From: an uncultured Paracoccaceae bacterium
GTDB lineage: Bacteria; Pseudomonadota; Alphaproteobacteria; Rhodobacterales; Rhodobacteraceae
DNA: 64,000 nt
Reading direction: 5' to 3'
Assembly: GCA_947501355.1 (NCBI GenBank)
Contig: CANMVA010000001.1
Location: forward strand, 1,821,492-1,885,491
Position numbers and translations under genes: made by a program
Notes under the pieces: model-generated
What the model was told of the DNA's origin: nothing
Seen by the model: only the letters and a program-made list of their open reading frames with translations
The model's database searches: none
Part shown: positions 12,328-21,407 of the stretch, one piece after another
Layout of the letters: each line of letters opens with the position of its first letter
Numbering within the stretch: the stretch's first letter is position 1

Positions 12328-12687
12328 ATGAGCTTTGATCCCAGCACCCTTACCTATAACGCCGATGGTCTGGTCCCCTGCATTGCGCAGGACGCAGCGT
12401 CGGGCGAGGTCTTAATGATGGCTTGGATGAATGCCGAATCTGTCGCCAAGACGCTTGAGACGGGCCGCGTGACCTATTGGTCGCGGTCGCGTCAGGCCTT
12501 CTGGATCAAGGGGGAAACGAGCGGTCACACGCAAGAGCTGATCGAGCTGCGCGTGGATTGCGACCGCGATTGCCTGCTGGCTTTGGTCGATCAGACCGGC
12601 CCGGCCTGCCACACGAACCGGCGGTCGTGTTTTTACACCAAGGTCGAGCTATCGGGCGAGACTGAATTGAGCAAACCCCTGTTCTAA
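12328..12687 (+). CDS. hisI: Phosphoribosyl-AMP cyclohydrolase HisI
   Basis: A 119-residue zinc enzyme that opens the purine ring of phosphoribosyl-AMP, the third step of histidine synthesis. Motifs: MMAWMNAESVAKTLETG, the YWSRSRQAFWIKGETSGHTQ block, the metal-binding DCDRDCLL, and the second cysteine set in GPACHTNRRSCFY. This is the stand-alone form without the HisE pyrophosphohydrolase domain. The ATG at 12328 is chosen because it gives the usual N-terminus. Its stop overlaps the convergent gluQ stop by four bases. Confidence 0.97.
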   Translation: MSFDPSTLTYNADGLVPCIAQDAASGEVLMMAWMNAESVAKTLETGRVTYWSRSRQAFWIKGETSGHTQELIELRVDCDRDCLLALVDQTGPACHTNRRSCFYTKVELSGETELSKPLF

Positions 12688-13520
12688 AGTCCGACCAGGG
12701 CCCGCACATCTGCGGGGTTGAGCCCTCCGTCCCGGTAGGTCGCAATCGCGCGGGCGTCATCGCGTTTCGCCAGCCGTTTGCCCGCCTCATCGCGGATGAG
12801 GATGTGGTGATGATATCGCGGGGTCGTCAGGCCCAGCAGCCGTTGCAGCAGGACATGGATCGGTGTTGCTTCAAACAGATCTGCCCCGCGCACGACATCG
12901 GTGATCCCTTGTGCGGCGTCATCGACCGTCACGGCGAGGTGATAGGATGTTCCCATATCTTTGCGTGCCAAGACGATGTCCCCGATGTCATCGCGAAACT
13001 GCGCAGGTGTTGTCGTGATGGTCCCTTGGTGGTCTGGCCCGGTTTCCTCAAAGACGACGGAGGCTTGAACGGCTTTGGCCATGTCGAGACGCAACGCCGT
13101 GTCCATCGGCATTTGCGCAGGTCGTGGCAGGTTGCGGCAGGTGCCCGGATAGATCACCCCATCCGGGCCAAGCTGCGGGGCTCCTTCCTGTGGCGCACTG
13201 GCCGCTTCCAGAATATCGCGTCGTCGACAGGTGCAGGGATAGAGCAACCCGGCCTCCCAGAGGGCCCGTAACGCGTCGCGATACGCGTCCATGCGGTCCG
13301 ACTGACGCATGACCGGCTGCTGCCAGTCCAGTTCAAGCCACGCCAGATCATCGTAGATCTGCGCCTCCCACGCGGGGCGGGCGCGGCTTTGGTCGATATC
13401 CTCGATGCGTAGCAGGAACCTTCCGCCTTCGGCCTGCGCCTTCTCATAGGCGATCAGCGCGGAGTAGGCATGACCCAGATGCAGCGGCCCCGTTGGTGAC
13501 GGCGCGAAGCGGGTGCGCAT
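12684..13520 (-). CDS. gluQ: Glutamyl-Q tRNA(Asp) synthetase GluQ-RS
   Basis: A 278-residue truncated paralogue of glutamyl-tRNA synthetase that activates glutamate and attaches it to queuosine at the wobble position of tRNA-Asp. The N-terminus RTRFAPSPTGPLHLGHAYSAL carries the HIGH-type signature (HLGH). A four-residue zinc site is visible as CTCRRRDI… followed by YPGTCR. The KMSKS-like sequence is KRLAKRD near residue 255. There is no anticodon-binding domain, as expected for this family. It lies four bases from the downstream methyltransferase gene, which is transcribed in the same direction upstream of it. Confidence 0.93.
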   Translation of the reverse strand: MRTRFAPSPTGPLHLGHAYSALIAYEKAQAEGGRFLLRIEDIDQSRARPAWEAQIYDDLAWLELDWQQPVMRQSDRMDAYRDALRALWEAGLLYPCTCRRRDILEAASAPQEGAPQLGPDGVIYPGTCRNLPRPAQMPMDTALRLDMAKAVQASVVFEETGPDHQGTITTTPAQFRDDIGDIVLARKDMGTSYHLAVTVDDAAQGITDVVRGADLFEATPIHVLLQRLLGLTTPRYHHHILIRDEAGKRLAKRDDARAIATYRDGGLNPADVRALVGL

Positions 13521-13523
13521 CCG

Positions 13524-14132
13524 TTAGGCCGTCTTTTCAACGATATAGACGGAAGAGTTCATGTTCTTTGACAAAAGATGAGGGCCATAATCTTCAAGCA
13601 GGATCTTGATCGTGCCTGCATCTGTCAGCGCCTTCAATTTGCCCATATATGCCGCGTCCTCAAGCGTGGGATCATTGTAAGAGAAGGCGTAAATCCCGCC
13701 TTTGGGCAGCGCGGACAGCAACATGTCATGTGTGTCCGGCGGGGCGGCCCCAAGGCTGACCACGCCAATCGCTGCAATGATCTCATAGTGATCCGTCGGG
13801 ATCACGTCGCCCAGTTCGGACAGCCAAAGCGTGCGATAGGCAGGCTTTTCGCGCGCCTTTTCAAGCATTTCCGGCGTGATATCTGTGCCGTCGATGGTCG
13901 TGAAGCCCTCGGCGGCCAAGGCCATGCCGGACAGTCCGGTTCCGCAGCCAAAATCTAGCACTGATCGTGTCTTGTCCGCAATTACGCCCGCCAACGCTTT
14001 GGACAGCCGCTCGGGCGTTTTGTAGGTCTCGGCGATCTCGCCCTCGTAGGTCTCCGCCCAGTCGGCATACATCGCACGCGTTTCTTCGGGGGATCGCAGG
14101 GTCCAGAGGTTCTTTGGAGTTGTGTCGCTCAT
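13524..14132 (-). CDS. Class I SAM-dependent methyltransferase
   Basis: A 202-residue methyltransferase of the Rossmann type: motif I VLDFGCGTGLSGMAL near residue 60, an acidic residue closing strand 2 (TIDGTDITPEM) and the strand 4 region YEIIAAIGVVSLG. N-terminal residues 1-45 are helical (TRAMYADWAETYEGEI), a pattern seen in small-molecule methyltransferases related to the TPMT/UbiE type. The substrate cannot be told from the sequence. It is transcribed together with gluQ, three bases apart, which does not by itself suggest a tRNA role. Confidence 0.8.
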   Translation of the reverse strand: MSDTTPKNLWTLRSPEETRAMYADWAETYEGEIAETYKTPERLSKALAGVIADKTRSVLDFGCGTGLSGMALAAEGFTTIDGTDITPEMLEKAREKPAYRTLWLSELGDVIPTDHYEIIAAIGVVSLGAAPPDTHDMLLSALPKGGIYAFSYNDPTLEDAAYMGKLKALTDAGTIKILLEDYGPHLLSKNMNSSVYIVEKTA

Positions 14133-14160
14133 CTGTCCACCTTAGCGGGGGGCAGGCGAC

Positions 14161-15516
14161 TCAGGCAACCTCAAGCGCTGATTGGCCAAGCCATGCGGTC
14201 CAAGCCGTCTTGGCCCGGTCGGTATAGGCCTTGTAGCGGTCCTTGCGACCACGCCGCCCGCCTTTCAGGCCATCCACCGGCAAGAACAGCCCGAAATTCA
14301 CGTTCATCGGCTGGAAGGTCTTCGCATCCGCACCGCCGGTAATATGGCGGATCAATGCGCCCATGGCAGTGTCTTGCGGTGGCGGGGTCACAGGCTGGCC
14401 CAGGATTTCAGCCGCGGCCATGCGCCCGGCCAAAAGACCCATCGCAGCGCTCTCCACATAGCCCTCGACGCCGGTGATCTGGCCCGCAAAGCGCAGATGC
14501 GGCTTTGACTTCAGGCGCATCTGATCGTCCAGAAGCGTGGGCGAATTCAGAAATGTATTGCGATGAATTCCGCCAAGGCGTGCGAAACTGGCCTCCTCCA
14601 GACCGGGGATCATGCGCAGCACCTCTTTCTGGGCGCCATATTTCATCTTCGTCTGGAACCCGACGATATTATACAGCGTTCCCAATGCGTTATCGCGGCG
14701 CAATTGCACCACCGCATAGGGCTTCACGTCGGGTTGATGGGGGTTGGTCAGCCCCACGGGTTTCATCGGCCCGAAGCGCAACGTCTCGCGCCCGCGTTCT
14801 GCCATTACCTCGATCGGCAGACAGCCGTCGAAATAGCCGGCGGTCTCGCCTTCCTTGAACTCTGTCTTGTCGGCGGCCAGCAGCGCGTCGATGAATGCTT
14901 CATACTGAGCGCGGTCCATCGGGCAGTTCAGATAGGCGGTCCGCTCTTCCTCGGTCTCGCCCTTGTCATAGCGCGACTGCATCCAGGCTTTATCCATATC
15001 GATGCTGTCGTGGTAAATGATGGGGGCGATGGCGTCGAAAAAGGCCAGCGCTTCGGCCCCGGTTTCGGTGGCAATTGCGTCGGCCAATGCGCCAGAGGTC
15101 AGTGGCCCGGTGGCAATGATCCAATGGCCATCGTCGGGCAAAGCGGTGATCTCGTCATCGCTGACGCTGATATTGGGATGCGCGGTGATTGCCGCTGTCA
15201 CACTTTCAGCGAAAGGGTCACGATCCACGGCGAGCGCGCCGCCCGCAGGCAGCTTATGCTTGTCGGCTGTGGTCATGATCAGACCGTTCGCCTCTCGCAT
15301 TTCCCAATGCAGAAGACCGACCGCGTTCTGCTCGTCATCATCGGACCGGAAGGAGTTGGAGCAGACCATTTCTCCAAGCATTCCAGTACGATGCGCGAAG
15401 GTCTTCACCTTAGGCCGCATCTCATGAATGACCACCTGAACGCCCGCATTCGCCGCTTGCCATGCGGCTTCCGACCCGGCCATGCCGCCGCCCACGATGT
15501 GAAGTGTCTGTGCCAT
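14161..15516 (-). CDS. trmFO: Folate/FAD-dependent tRNA (uracil-54-C5) methyltransferase TrmFO
   Basis: A 451-residue flavoprotein that makes ribothymidine at position 54 of tRNA using methylenetetrahydrofolate as carbon donor. The FAD-binding N-terminus is [15 protein letters not shown], followed by the family blocks [20 protein letters not shown] and [11 protein letters not shown]; the C-terminal domain contains [10 protein letters not shown]. TrmFO replaces TrmA in Alphaproteobacteria and Firmicutes. The start at [10 protein letters not shown] is chosen over an in-frame ATG nine bases upstream because it is closer to the usual N-terminus; either is possible. Confidence 0.95.
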   Translation of the reverse strand: MAQTLHIVGGGMAGSEAAWQAANAGVQVVIHEMRPKVKTFAHRTGMLGEMVCSNSFRSDDDEQNAVGLLHWEMREANGLIMTTADKHKLPAGGALAVDRDPFAESVTAAITAHPNISVSDDEITALPDDGHWIIATGPLTSGALADAIATETGAEALAFFDAIAPIIYHDSIDMDKAWMQSRYDKGETEEERTAYLNCPMDRAQYEAFIDALLAADKTEFKEGETAGYFDGCLPIEVMAERGRETLRFGPMKPVGLTNPHQPDVKPYAVVQLRRDNALGTLYNIVGFQTKMKYGAQKEVLRMIPGLEEASFARLGGIHRNTFLNSPTLLDDQMRLKSKPHLRFAGQITGVEGYVESAAMGLLAGRMAAAEILGQPVTPPPQDTAMGALIRHITGGADAKTFQPMNVNFGLFLPVDGLKGGRRGRKDRYKAYTDRAKTAWTAWLGQSALEVA

Positions 15517-15561
15517 GCCGCTCACCTAGTGCATCGGCGCGTGGATGGAAAGGGACGCGCC

Positions 15562-18318
15562 TTATTCTTCGGGCACGTCGCCGTCCATATCTTCGCCCTG
15601 ATCCGCGATCCACGCGACCGAGACAACGCTTTCCCTTTTGGCCGTGTCGAACACCTTTACGCCGCCCGCACTGCGCGACCGGAAGCTGATGCCGTCAATC
15701 GGACAGCGGATCGACTGGCCTTGCGAGGTGACAAGCATGATCTGGTCGTCCAGCTCCACCGGGAAACTGGCCACGACCGGCCCGCCGCGCATCGCTTTGT
15801 CCATCGCGGCGACACCCATGCCACCACGGCCCCGCAAGGGGTAGTCGTGGGACGAGCTGAGCTTGCCAGAGCCTTGTTCGGTGATCGTGAGGATCAGGTT
15901 TTCTGCGGCCGACATCTCTGCATAACGCTCCTGACTGATGGAGCCGGGGGCGGCTTCCTCGTCTTCCACCTCGGCATCATCAGCGAGCCCTGCCAGCGCG
16001 CGGCGCATTTTAAGATAGGCGGCGCGTTCATCGGCTTCGGCTTCAAAGGAGCGGATCACCGCCATAGAGACAACCTGGTCGTCGCCCTGCAGTTTGATGC
16101 CGCGCACACCCAGCGACGCGCGCGAATTGAAGACGCGCACGTCGGTGCTGCGGAACCGGATCGCGCGGCCTGACGTGGTCATCAGCATCACGTCATCCTC
16201 GTCGCTGCAAATGCGCGCATTGATCAGTTTGACGTCTTCGTTCTCGCCCTCGAACTTCATCGCGATCTTGCCGTTTGATTTCACATTTGTGAAGTCTGAC
16301 AAGGCGTTACGGCGCACAGTTCCAGCGGATGTGGCAAAGACGATTTGGAGGTTCTCCCATTCGTCCTCGGGTTTGTCGACCGGCATAATCGCGGCGATCG
16401 AGACGCCAACCGGGATCGGCAGGATGTTGACAATCGCCTTGCCCTTGGCGTTGCGGCCCCCTTGCGGCAGCCGCCAGGTTTTCAGCTTGTAGACCATCCC
16501 GTCGGTCGTGAAGAACAGCAGCTGCGTGTGCGTGTTGGCCACGAAAAGCGTTGTGACGACGTCGTCTTCCTTGGTCGCCATTCCGCCCACGCCCTTGCCG
16601 CCGCGACGTTGCGCGCGGAAATCGATCAAGGGGGTGCGCTTGATGTAACCGCCCGAGGTGACGGTCACGACCATGTCCTCGCGCTCGATCAGGTCCTCGT
16701 CTTCCATATCGCCGGACCAGTCGACAATCTCGGTGCGGCGCGGGACGGCGAATTTCTCGCGCACTTCCCGCAGTTCGTCCGAGATGATGCCCATGATCCG
16801 CTCGCGCGAGGCAAGAATTTCCAAGTATTCTCTGATCTTTGCAGCGAGTTCTTGAAGTTCATCCGTGACCTCTTTGACGCCCATCGCGGTCAGGCGTTGC
16901 AGGCGCAATTCAAGGATCGCGCGGGCCTGCGTTTCCGACAGGTTATAGGTGCCATCCTCGTTCATCGTATGGGTCGGATCGTCGATCAGCTTGATATATT
17001 CTGCGATATCCTGCGCTGGCCAGCGCCGCGTCATCAGCTTCTCGCGCGCCTCGCCCGGATCGGCAGAAGACCGGATCGTCGCGACGATCTCGTCCACATT
17101 GGTCACAGCGACCGCCAGACCGCAGAGCACATGGCTCCGCTCGCGCGCTTTGCGCAGATCAAAGGCGGTGCGGCGAGCCACAACCTCTTCCCGGAAGGAG
17201 ATGAACGACGTCAGGAACCGCCGCAGCGTTAACTGTTCCGGCTTGCCGCCATTCAGGGCCAGCATGTTGCAGCCGAAATAGGTTTGCATCGGTGTGAAAC
17301 GGAAAAGCTGGTTCAAAACGACCTCAGCCGTCGCATCACGCTTCAGTTCGACCACCACGCGGACACCGACGCGGTCGGACTCGTCCTGGACATGGCTGAT
17401 GCCTTCGATCTTCTTGTCGCGAACCTGTTCCGCGATCTTCTCGATCATGGTGGCCTTGTTCACCTGATAGGGAATCTCATCAATAATAATGGCATAGCGG
17501 TCTTTCCTAATCTCCTCGACGCGCGTCTTTGCGCGCACGATCACGCTGCCACGCCCTTCCAGATAGGCTTTGCGCGCGCCGGAGCGGCCCAGCATGATGC
17601 CACCCGTCGGGAAGTCCGGACCGGGTATATAGTCGATCAATTGCTCGCTGCTGAGGTCCGGGTCCTCGATCAGTGCGAGGGTCGCATCGACCACTTCGCC
17701 AAGGTTATGGGGCGGGATATTCGTGGCCATGCCGACCGCGATCCCGCCTGCGCCGTTAACCAACATATTGGGAAAGCGCGCGGGCAGAACCGTGGGTTCG
17801 CGGTCCTTGCCGTCGTAATTATCCTGAAAATCGACCGTCTCTTTTTCGATATCCGCCAGCAGCGCGCCTGCGGGCTTGTCCATCCGCACCTCGGTGTAGC
17901 GCATCGCCGCCGGATTATCGCCGTCCATCGAGCCAAAATTGCCTTGTCCGTCGAGCAGTGGCAGCGACATGGAGAAATCCTGCGCCATGCGCACCAGCGC
18001 GTCGTAAATCGCGCCATCCCCGTGGGGGTGGTACTTACCCATCACATCGCCAACAGGGCGGGCCGATTTGCGGTAGGATTTGTCATGCGTATTGCCGGTC
18101 TCGTGCATCGCATATAGAATGCGGCGGTGCACCGGCTTCAACCCGTCGCGCAGATCGGGGATCGCGCGGCTGACGATCACGCTCATCGCGTAATCGAGAT
18201 AAGACGATTTCATCTCATCGGCGATAGAGATGCTCGGCCCGTCGTACACATACCGCTCATGCGTATTTTCGTCTTCGTTATCAGGGGTTTCCGGGGTGTC
18301 GTTCACGTTGTCGGCCAC
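15562..18318 (-). CDS. gyrA: DNA gyrase subunit A
   Basis: A 918-residue type IIA topoisomerase subunit that, with GyrB, introduces negative supercoils. The breakage-reunion domain has the active tyrosine Y141 in AAMRYTE and the quinolone-resistance region [19 protein letters not shown] (residues 95-113). The position equal to E. coli Ser83 is glycine here (G102), while the Asp87 equivalent is kept (D106). The C-terminal beta-pinwheel has the GyrA box QRRGGKG and an acidic insertion near residue 805 ([11 protein letters not shown]) that lengthens it, as in other Alphaproteobacteria. Single transcription unit, divergent from usg. Confidence 0.98.
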   Translation of the reverse strand: MADNVNDTPETPDNEDENTHERYVYDGPSISIADEMKSSYLDYAMSVIVSRAIPDLRDGLKPVHRRILYAMHETGNTHDKSYRKSARPVGDVMGKYHPHGDGAIYDALVRMAQDFSMSLPLLDGQGNFGSMDGDNPAAMRYTEVRMDKPAGALLADIEKETVDFQDNYDGKDREPTVLPARFPNMLVNGAGGIAVGMATNIPPHNLGEVVDATLALIEDPDLSSEQLIDYIPGPDFPTGGIMLGRSGARKAYLEGRGSVIVRAKTRVEEIRKDRYAIIIDEIPYQVNKATMIEKIAEQVRDKKIEGISHVQDESDRVGVRVVVELKRDATAEVVLNQLFRFTPMQTYFGCNMLALNGGKPEQLTLRRFLTSFISFREEVVARRTAFDLRKARERSHVLCGLAVAVTNVDEIVATIRSSADPGEAREKLMTRRWPAQDIAEYIKLIDDPTHTMNEDGTYNLSETQARAILELRLQRLTAMGVKEVTDELQELAAKIREYLEILASRERIMGIISDELREVREKFAVPRRTEIVDWSGDMEDEDLIEREDMVVTVTSGGYIKRTPLIDFRAQRRGGKGVGGMATKEDDVVTTLFVANTHTQLLFFTTDGMVYKLKTWRLPQGGRNAKGKAIVNILPIPVGVSIAAIMPVDKPEDEWENLQIVFATSAGTVRRNALSDFTNVKSNGKIAMKFEGENEDVKLINARICSDEDDVMLMTTSGRAIRFRSTDVRVFNSRASLGVRGIKLQGDDQVVSMAVIRSFEAEADERAAYLKMRRALAGLADDAEVEDEEAAPGSISQERYAEMSAAENLILTITEQGSGKLSSSHDYPLRGRGGMGVAAMDKAMRGGPVVASFPVELDDQIMLVTSQGQSIRCPIDGISFRSRSAGGVKVFDTAKRESVVSVAWIADQGEDMDGDVPEE

Positions 18319-18497
18319 TCTGTTCAGGGACGTCTATATTTTGTTGTTTTTACTCTATCAGACCCGCGATATGGGGTGCAATGGGTTTGCGCCCCCAGCC
18401 TTGTCAGCCAGTATGCGCGACTGATAACACACTGTTTTCATTGAAAAGTAATTCTTTTTAGGTCTCAATAGGCGCAGGGAGCAGAACAGGAGGCAAA

Positions 18498-18767
18498 ATG
18501 CAGCCAACAGAAACCGAATTGATGCTTCAAGGATACGGGCTGACCACGGCAGAGTTTTTCTACCACATGCCCGATTACCCCCATGTGCTGAACACCTTTG
18601 TCTGGCAGGATTACGACCTTGCGCCAGACCATCCCAAGCTCTTCAAATTCGTAGAGTTTTGGCAGGGCGAGATCGAAGGTCCGCTCCATTCCGTGCGCTT
18701 CGTGCATCGCAAGGAAATCAGCGCAGGGAATTGGCAGCAGCTAAAGGGCGAGTTTACCTTGCACTAG
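18498..18767 (+). CDS. usg: Usg family protein
   Basis: An 89-residue protein matching the Usg family (first noted beside trp genes in Caulobacter); its biochemical role is unknown. Recognisable features are GYGLTTAEFFYHMPDYP, FVWQDYDLAPDHPKL and a conserved LHSVRFVHR segment near the end. It is soluble, without signal peptide or membrane span. An AGGAGG-like site is close to the ATG. No trp genes are nearby here, so the original tryptophan association is not kept. Its stop overlaps the convergent DsbB-like gene by 14 bases. Confidence 0.88.
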   Translation: MQPTETELMLQGYGLTTAEFFYHMPDYPHVLNTFVWQDYDLAPDHPKLFKFVEFWQGEIEGPLHSVRFVHRKEISAGNWQQLKGEFTLH

Positions 18768-19218
18768 CGCGTGCCGCCAGCACCCACAACGCCATCAGCG
18801 CAAAAGATGCGACAGCGTTCCAGCTGGCCATCGACAGGCCCAGCATCTCCCACGCGACCTCGTCACAGCGCACAAGGGGCGCTGCCATGATCTGATCCAG
18901 CAGGTCCTCGGCCGAAACGCCCGAAATATCGCCGGATGTGCAGCTGGACGGGCCCTCCCACCAGCCACGCTCCACCCCGGTGTGAAACACGCCGATGCCG
19001 CCCGATGTTGCGGCGGCGAGCGCGCCGAAAAGCGGCAGGATGATCCCCGGCGCCGCGACGGCCAGAATACCAATCGGTACCGCGGCCATATGGGGCCAGC
19101 GCTGCCAATAGCACATGGCACAAGGCGCCATGCCGCCGATATATTGAAAGGCCCAGGCGCCCATCAACAGGGCGAGGGATCCTCCGGCGGCCAAATAAAT
19201 CAGGCTGTTGCGGGTCAT
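18754..19218 (-). CDS. DsbB-family disulfide bond formation membrane protein
   Basis: A 154-residue inner-membrane protein with four predicted spans. The first periplasmic loop carries the redox pair PCAMC (about residue 33) followed by YWQRWP, the DsbB hallmark that passes electrons to quinone. The second periplasmic loop has one cysteine in SSCTSG near residue 98 and another in PLVRCDE near 122, matching the second redox pair. It would reoxidise a DsbA-type thiol oxidase. Its ATG overlaps the stop of the upstream YqaA-like gene by four bases, so the two are coupled. Confidence 0.85.
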   Translation of the reverse strand: MTRNSLIYLAAGGSLALLMGAWAFQYIGGMAPCAMCYWQRWPHMAAVPIGILAVAAPGIILPLFGALAAATSGGIGVFHTGVERGWWEGPSSCTSGDISGVSAEDLLDQIMAAPLVRCDEVAWEMLGLSMASWNAVASFALMALWVLAARASAR

Positions 19219-19793
19219 AGGAAACGCACCAGATAGAAACTTCCGAAAAGCAGGATGATAAACAGGGTAAACATAAGCCCCAGACGCTTCTCGATAAAAT
19301 CACGAATGGGTGCGCCAAATTTCCACAAGAGCCACGCGACAACGAAGAACCGCAAGCCGCGCGCGACGATGGAGGTCAGGATAAAGACCGGCAGGTTCAG
19401 CCCCGTCGCCCCCGACAGGATCGTAATGACCTTATAGGGGAAGGGCGTGACGCCAGCCGTCAGCACGACCCAGATGCCCCATTCGTTGTAGCGTTCGGTG
19501 AACTGGTCGAAATACGCTTCTTTGCCCAAAGCCGTCAGCACCGGCGCGCCCAGCGTGTCATAAGCCAGCGCGCCAATCGCATAGCCAAAGAGCCCGCCCA
19601 GCACCGACGAGACCAACGCGACCCCCGCAATAAGGAACGCCCGGCGGGGCGTGGCCAAGATCATCGGGATCATCAGCAGGTCCGGTGGGATCGGAAAGAA
19701 CGAGCTTTCCATGAAAGCCACCGCCGCCAGCGCCCATAAGGCATAAGGCGACGTGGCCAGCGACAAGGTCCAGTCGTAAAGGCGTCTGATCAT
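19215..19793 (-). CDS. YqaA/DedA-like (SNARE-associated family) membrane protein
   Basis: A 192-residue integral membrane protein of the YqaA branch of the DedA/VTT family. Four to five hydrophobic spans are visible, with the family features AFMESSFFPIPPDLLMIP near residue 28, G-rich SSVLGGLFGYAIG, and AGVTPFPYKVITILSG (about residues 120-135). DedA proteins take part in membrane lipid transport and homeostasis; the specific role of YqaA is not known. The ATG at 19793 removes a long spurious upstream extension that overlaps the opposite-strand peptidase gene. Confidence 0.88.
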   Translation of the reverse strand: MIRRLYDWTLSLATSPYALWALAAVAFMESSFFPIPPDLLMIPMILATPRRAFLIAGVALVSSVLGGLFGYAIGALAYDTLGAPVLTALGKEAYFDQFTERYNEWGIWVVLTAGVTPFPYKVITILSGATGLNLPVFILTSIVARGLRFFVVAWLLWKFGAPIRDFIEKRLGLMFTLFIILLFGSFYLVRFL

Positions 19794-19901
19794 GGGACTG
19801 CTCGGTTTGTTTTGGGTCTTAGGCCACGGGAGCGGCCAAGCGTCAAGGTTGAGATGCGCTTGCGGCCTGCTAGACTGGTCGTACGCAAGAGGGATGACAC
19901 G

Positions 19902-20753
19902 ATGAAATGGCGGGGACGGCGGGGCAGCCGAAATATCGAGGATCGCAGGCGGTCCGGCGGCATGGCGCGGACCGGGGGCATCGGCGGGATCGGCCTGGTC
20001 GCGGTCGTGCTGATCGGCCTCTTTCTGGGCGTCGACGTCACGCCGTTGCTGCAAGGCGGGGGCGGCGGGCTGACAAGTGGCGCGCGGACCGAGATCACGC
20101 AGGCCGACGAAGAGGCCGCACAATTCGTGTCCGTCACCCTGGCCGATACCGAAGAGGTCTGGGCCGAGATTTTCCGCACACAGGTCGGAGAGACCTATGA
20201 TCCGCCCACGCTGGTGCTTTTCAAGGGGCTCACACGCTCGCCTTGTGGCGGCGCGCGCGGCGCATCGGGGCCGTTTTACTGCCCGGCGGATGAAAAGGCC
20301 TATCTGGACACCGCCTTCTTTACGACGCTCAGCCGTCGGCTTGGCGCGTCGGGAGACTTCGCCGCCGCCTATGTCGTGGCCCATGAGGTTGCCCATCACG
20401 TCCAGAACGAGCTGGGCATTCTGGGGGAGGCCAACCGCATCCGCGCACAATCCTCCACCGCGCAGTCCAATGCGATCTCTGTCCGGATCGAGCTTCAGGC
20501 CGATTGCTTCAGCGGCATCTGGGCGCGCTATGCGGAGGCGCGTTTTGGCGCGCTTGAGCCCGGCGATCTGGACGAGGCCCTGAATGCCGCGCGCCAGATC
20601 GGTGACGACATGCTGCAACGCAATGCAGGGCGCGCGCCCAATCCGCACAGTTTCACCCATGGCACGTCCGAGCAGCGCCAGCGCTGGTTCGCGCGCGGCT
20701 ATACCGATCCGCAAATTCAAAATTGCGACACCTTCAGCGCGACATCGCTATAA
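19902..20753 (+). CDS. Neutral zinc metallopeptidase, YpfJ/KPN_02809 family
   Basis: A 283-residue membrane-anchored protein. The N-terminus is basic (MKWRGRRGSRNIEDRR), then has one membrane span (GIGLVAVVLIGLFLG, residues 27-41). The zinc site is HEVAHHVQ near residue 163 (HExxH), with LQADCFSGIWA as the downstream metal-ligand block and the family block ARQIGDDMLQR after it. Members are widespread but poorly characterised; zinc binding is expected from the motif, while proteolysis is inferred. The ATG after a purine-rich stretch gives the family N-terminus. Confidence 0.92.
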   Translation: MKWRGRRGSRNIEDRRRSGGMARTGGIGGIGLVAVVLIGLFLGVDVTPLLQGGGGGLTSGARTEITQADEEAAQFVSVTLADTEEVWAEIFRTQVGETYDPPTLVLFKGLTRSPCGGARGASGPFYCPADEKAYLDTAFFTTLSRRLGASGDFAAAYVVAHEVAHHVQNELGILGEANRIRAQSSTAQSNAISVRIELQADCFSGIWARYAEARFGALEPGDLDEALNAARQIGDDMLQRNAGRAPNPHSFTHGTSEQRQRWFARGYTDPQIQNCDTFSATSL

Positions 20754-20822
20754 GCGGTTGCCTGCACCGCCTGCGCCGCGCTAGATGCGCGAAACGGGGA
20801 CCCGGACGAGGCAAAGGCGCTG

Positions 20823-21407
20823 ATGGCACTCGCATTGCAGATGGAAACCCGTGTCGGACGCCGGGTCGCGGCGCTTGCAAAAGGCTGGGCGATTCTCGGC
20901 GGCGTGCTGCTTGTGGGGCTGTCCGTGATGACCGTGGTGTCGATCACCGGACGCGCGCTGACAGGCTACGGATTGGGCCCGGTGCCAGGCGATTATGAAC
21001 TGGTCGCCAATGGCTGCGCCATCGCCATCTTTGCGTTCCTGCCCTGGTGCCAGTTGCGGCGCGGCCATGTGACAGTGGATATCTTCATCAACCGCCTGTC
21101 CTCGCGCGCGATTGCGGTGTTCGGGTTTCTGGGCGACGTGCTGGTGCTTGTCGTCTCTGCCATCATCGCGCGCCAGCTCTATCTGGGCTGGGGGGAGAAG
21201 TTTCCCTACGGCTCAGACGCCCTGCGGGACGCGTTGGCGATGGGCTACAAACCGTTTTTTGCCGAAACCACCTATGAGCTGCAAATCCCCGTCTGGATGC
21301 CCTACACAGCCGCGCTGATCGGGGCTGTGCTGATGGTGATCGTGGCCGCCTACACCGTGTGGCGTTCGCTCAACTGGGTGATTGACGGGCAGGAGCCGCA
21401 ACTGTGA
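20823..21407 (+). CDS. TRAP transporter small permease (DctQ-type)
   Basis: A 194-residue membrane protein with four predicted spans, the pattern of the small permease of TRAP transporters, which take up organic acids and other compounds using a sodium gradient and a periplasmic binding protein. A charged N-terminus is followed by LGGVLLVGLSVMTVVSITGR (span 1) and FAFLPWCQLRRGHVTVD, the conserved DctQ block. It overlaps the large permease gene by four bases. No gene for the binding protein (DctP) is found next to the pair. Confidence 0.9.
   Translation: MALALQMETRVGRRVAALAKGWAILGGVLLVGLSVMTVVSITGRALTGYGLGPVPGDYELVANGCAIAIFAFLPWCQLRRGHVTVDIFINRLSSRAIAVFGFLGDVLVLVVSAIIARQLYLGWGEKFPYGSDALRDALAMGYKPFFAETTYELQIPVWMPYTAALIGAVLMVIVAAYTVWRSLNWVIDGQEPQL

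Noticed and set aside
14563-16173. A 536-codon plus-strand frame opposite trmFO and gyrA
   Set aside because: Shadow of two clear minus-strand genes; no start site or protein motif of its own.
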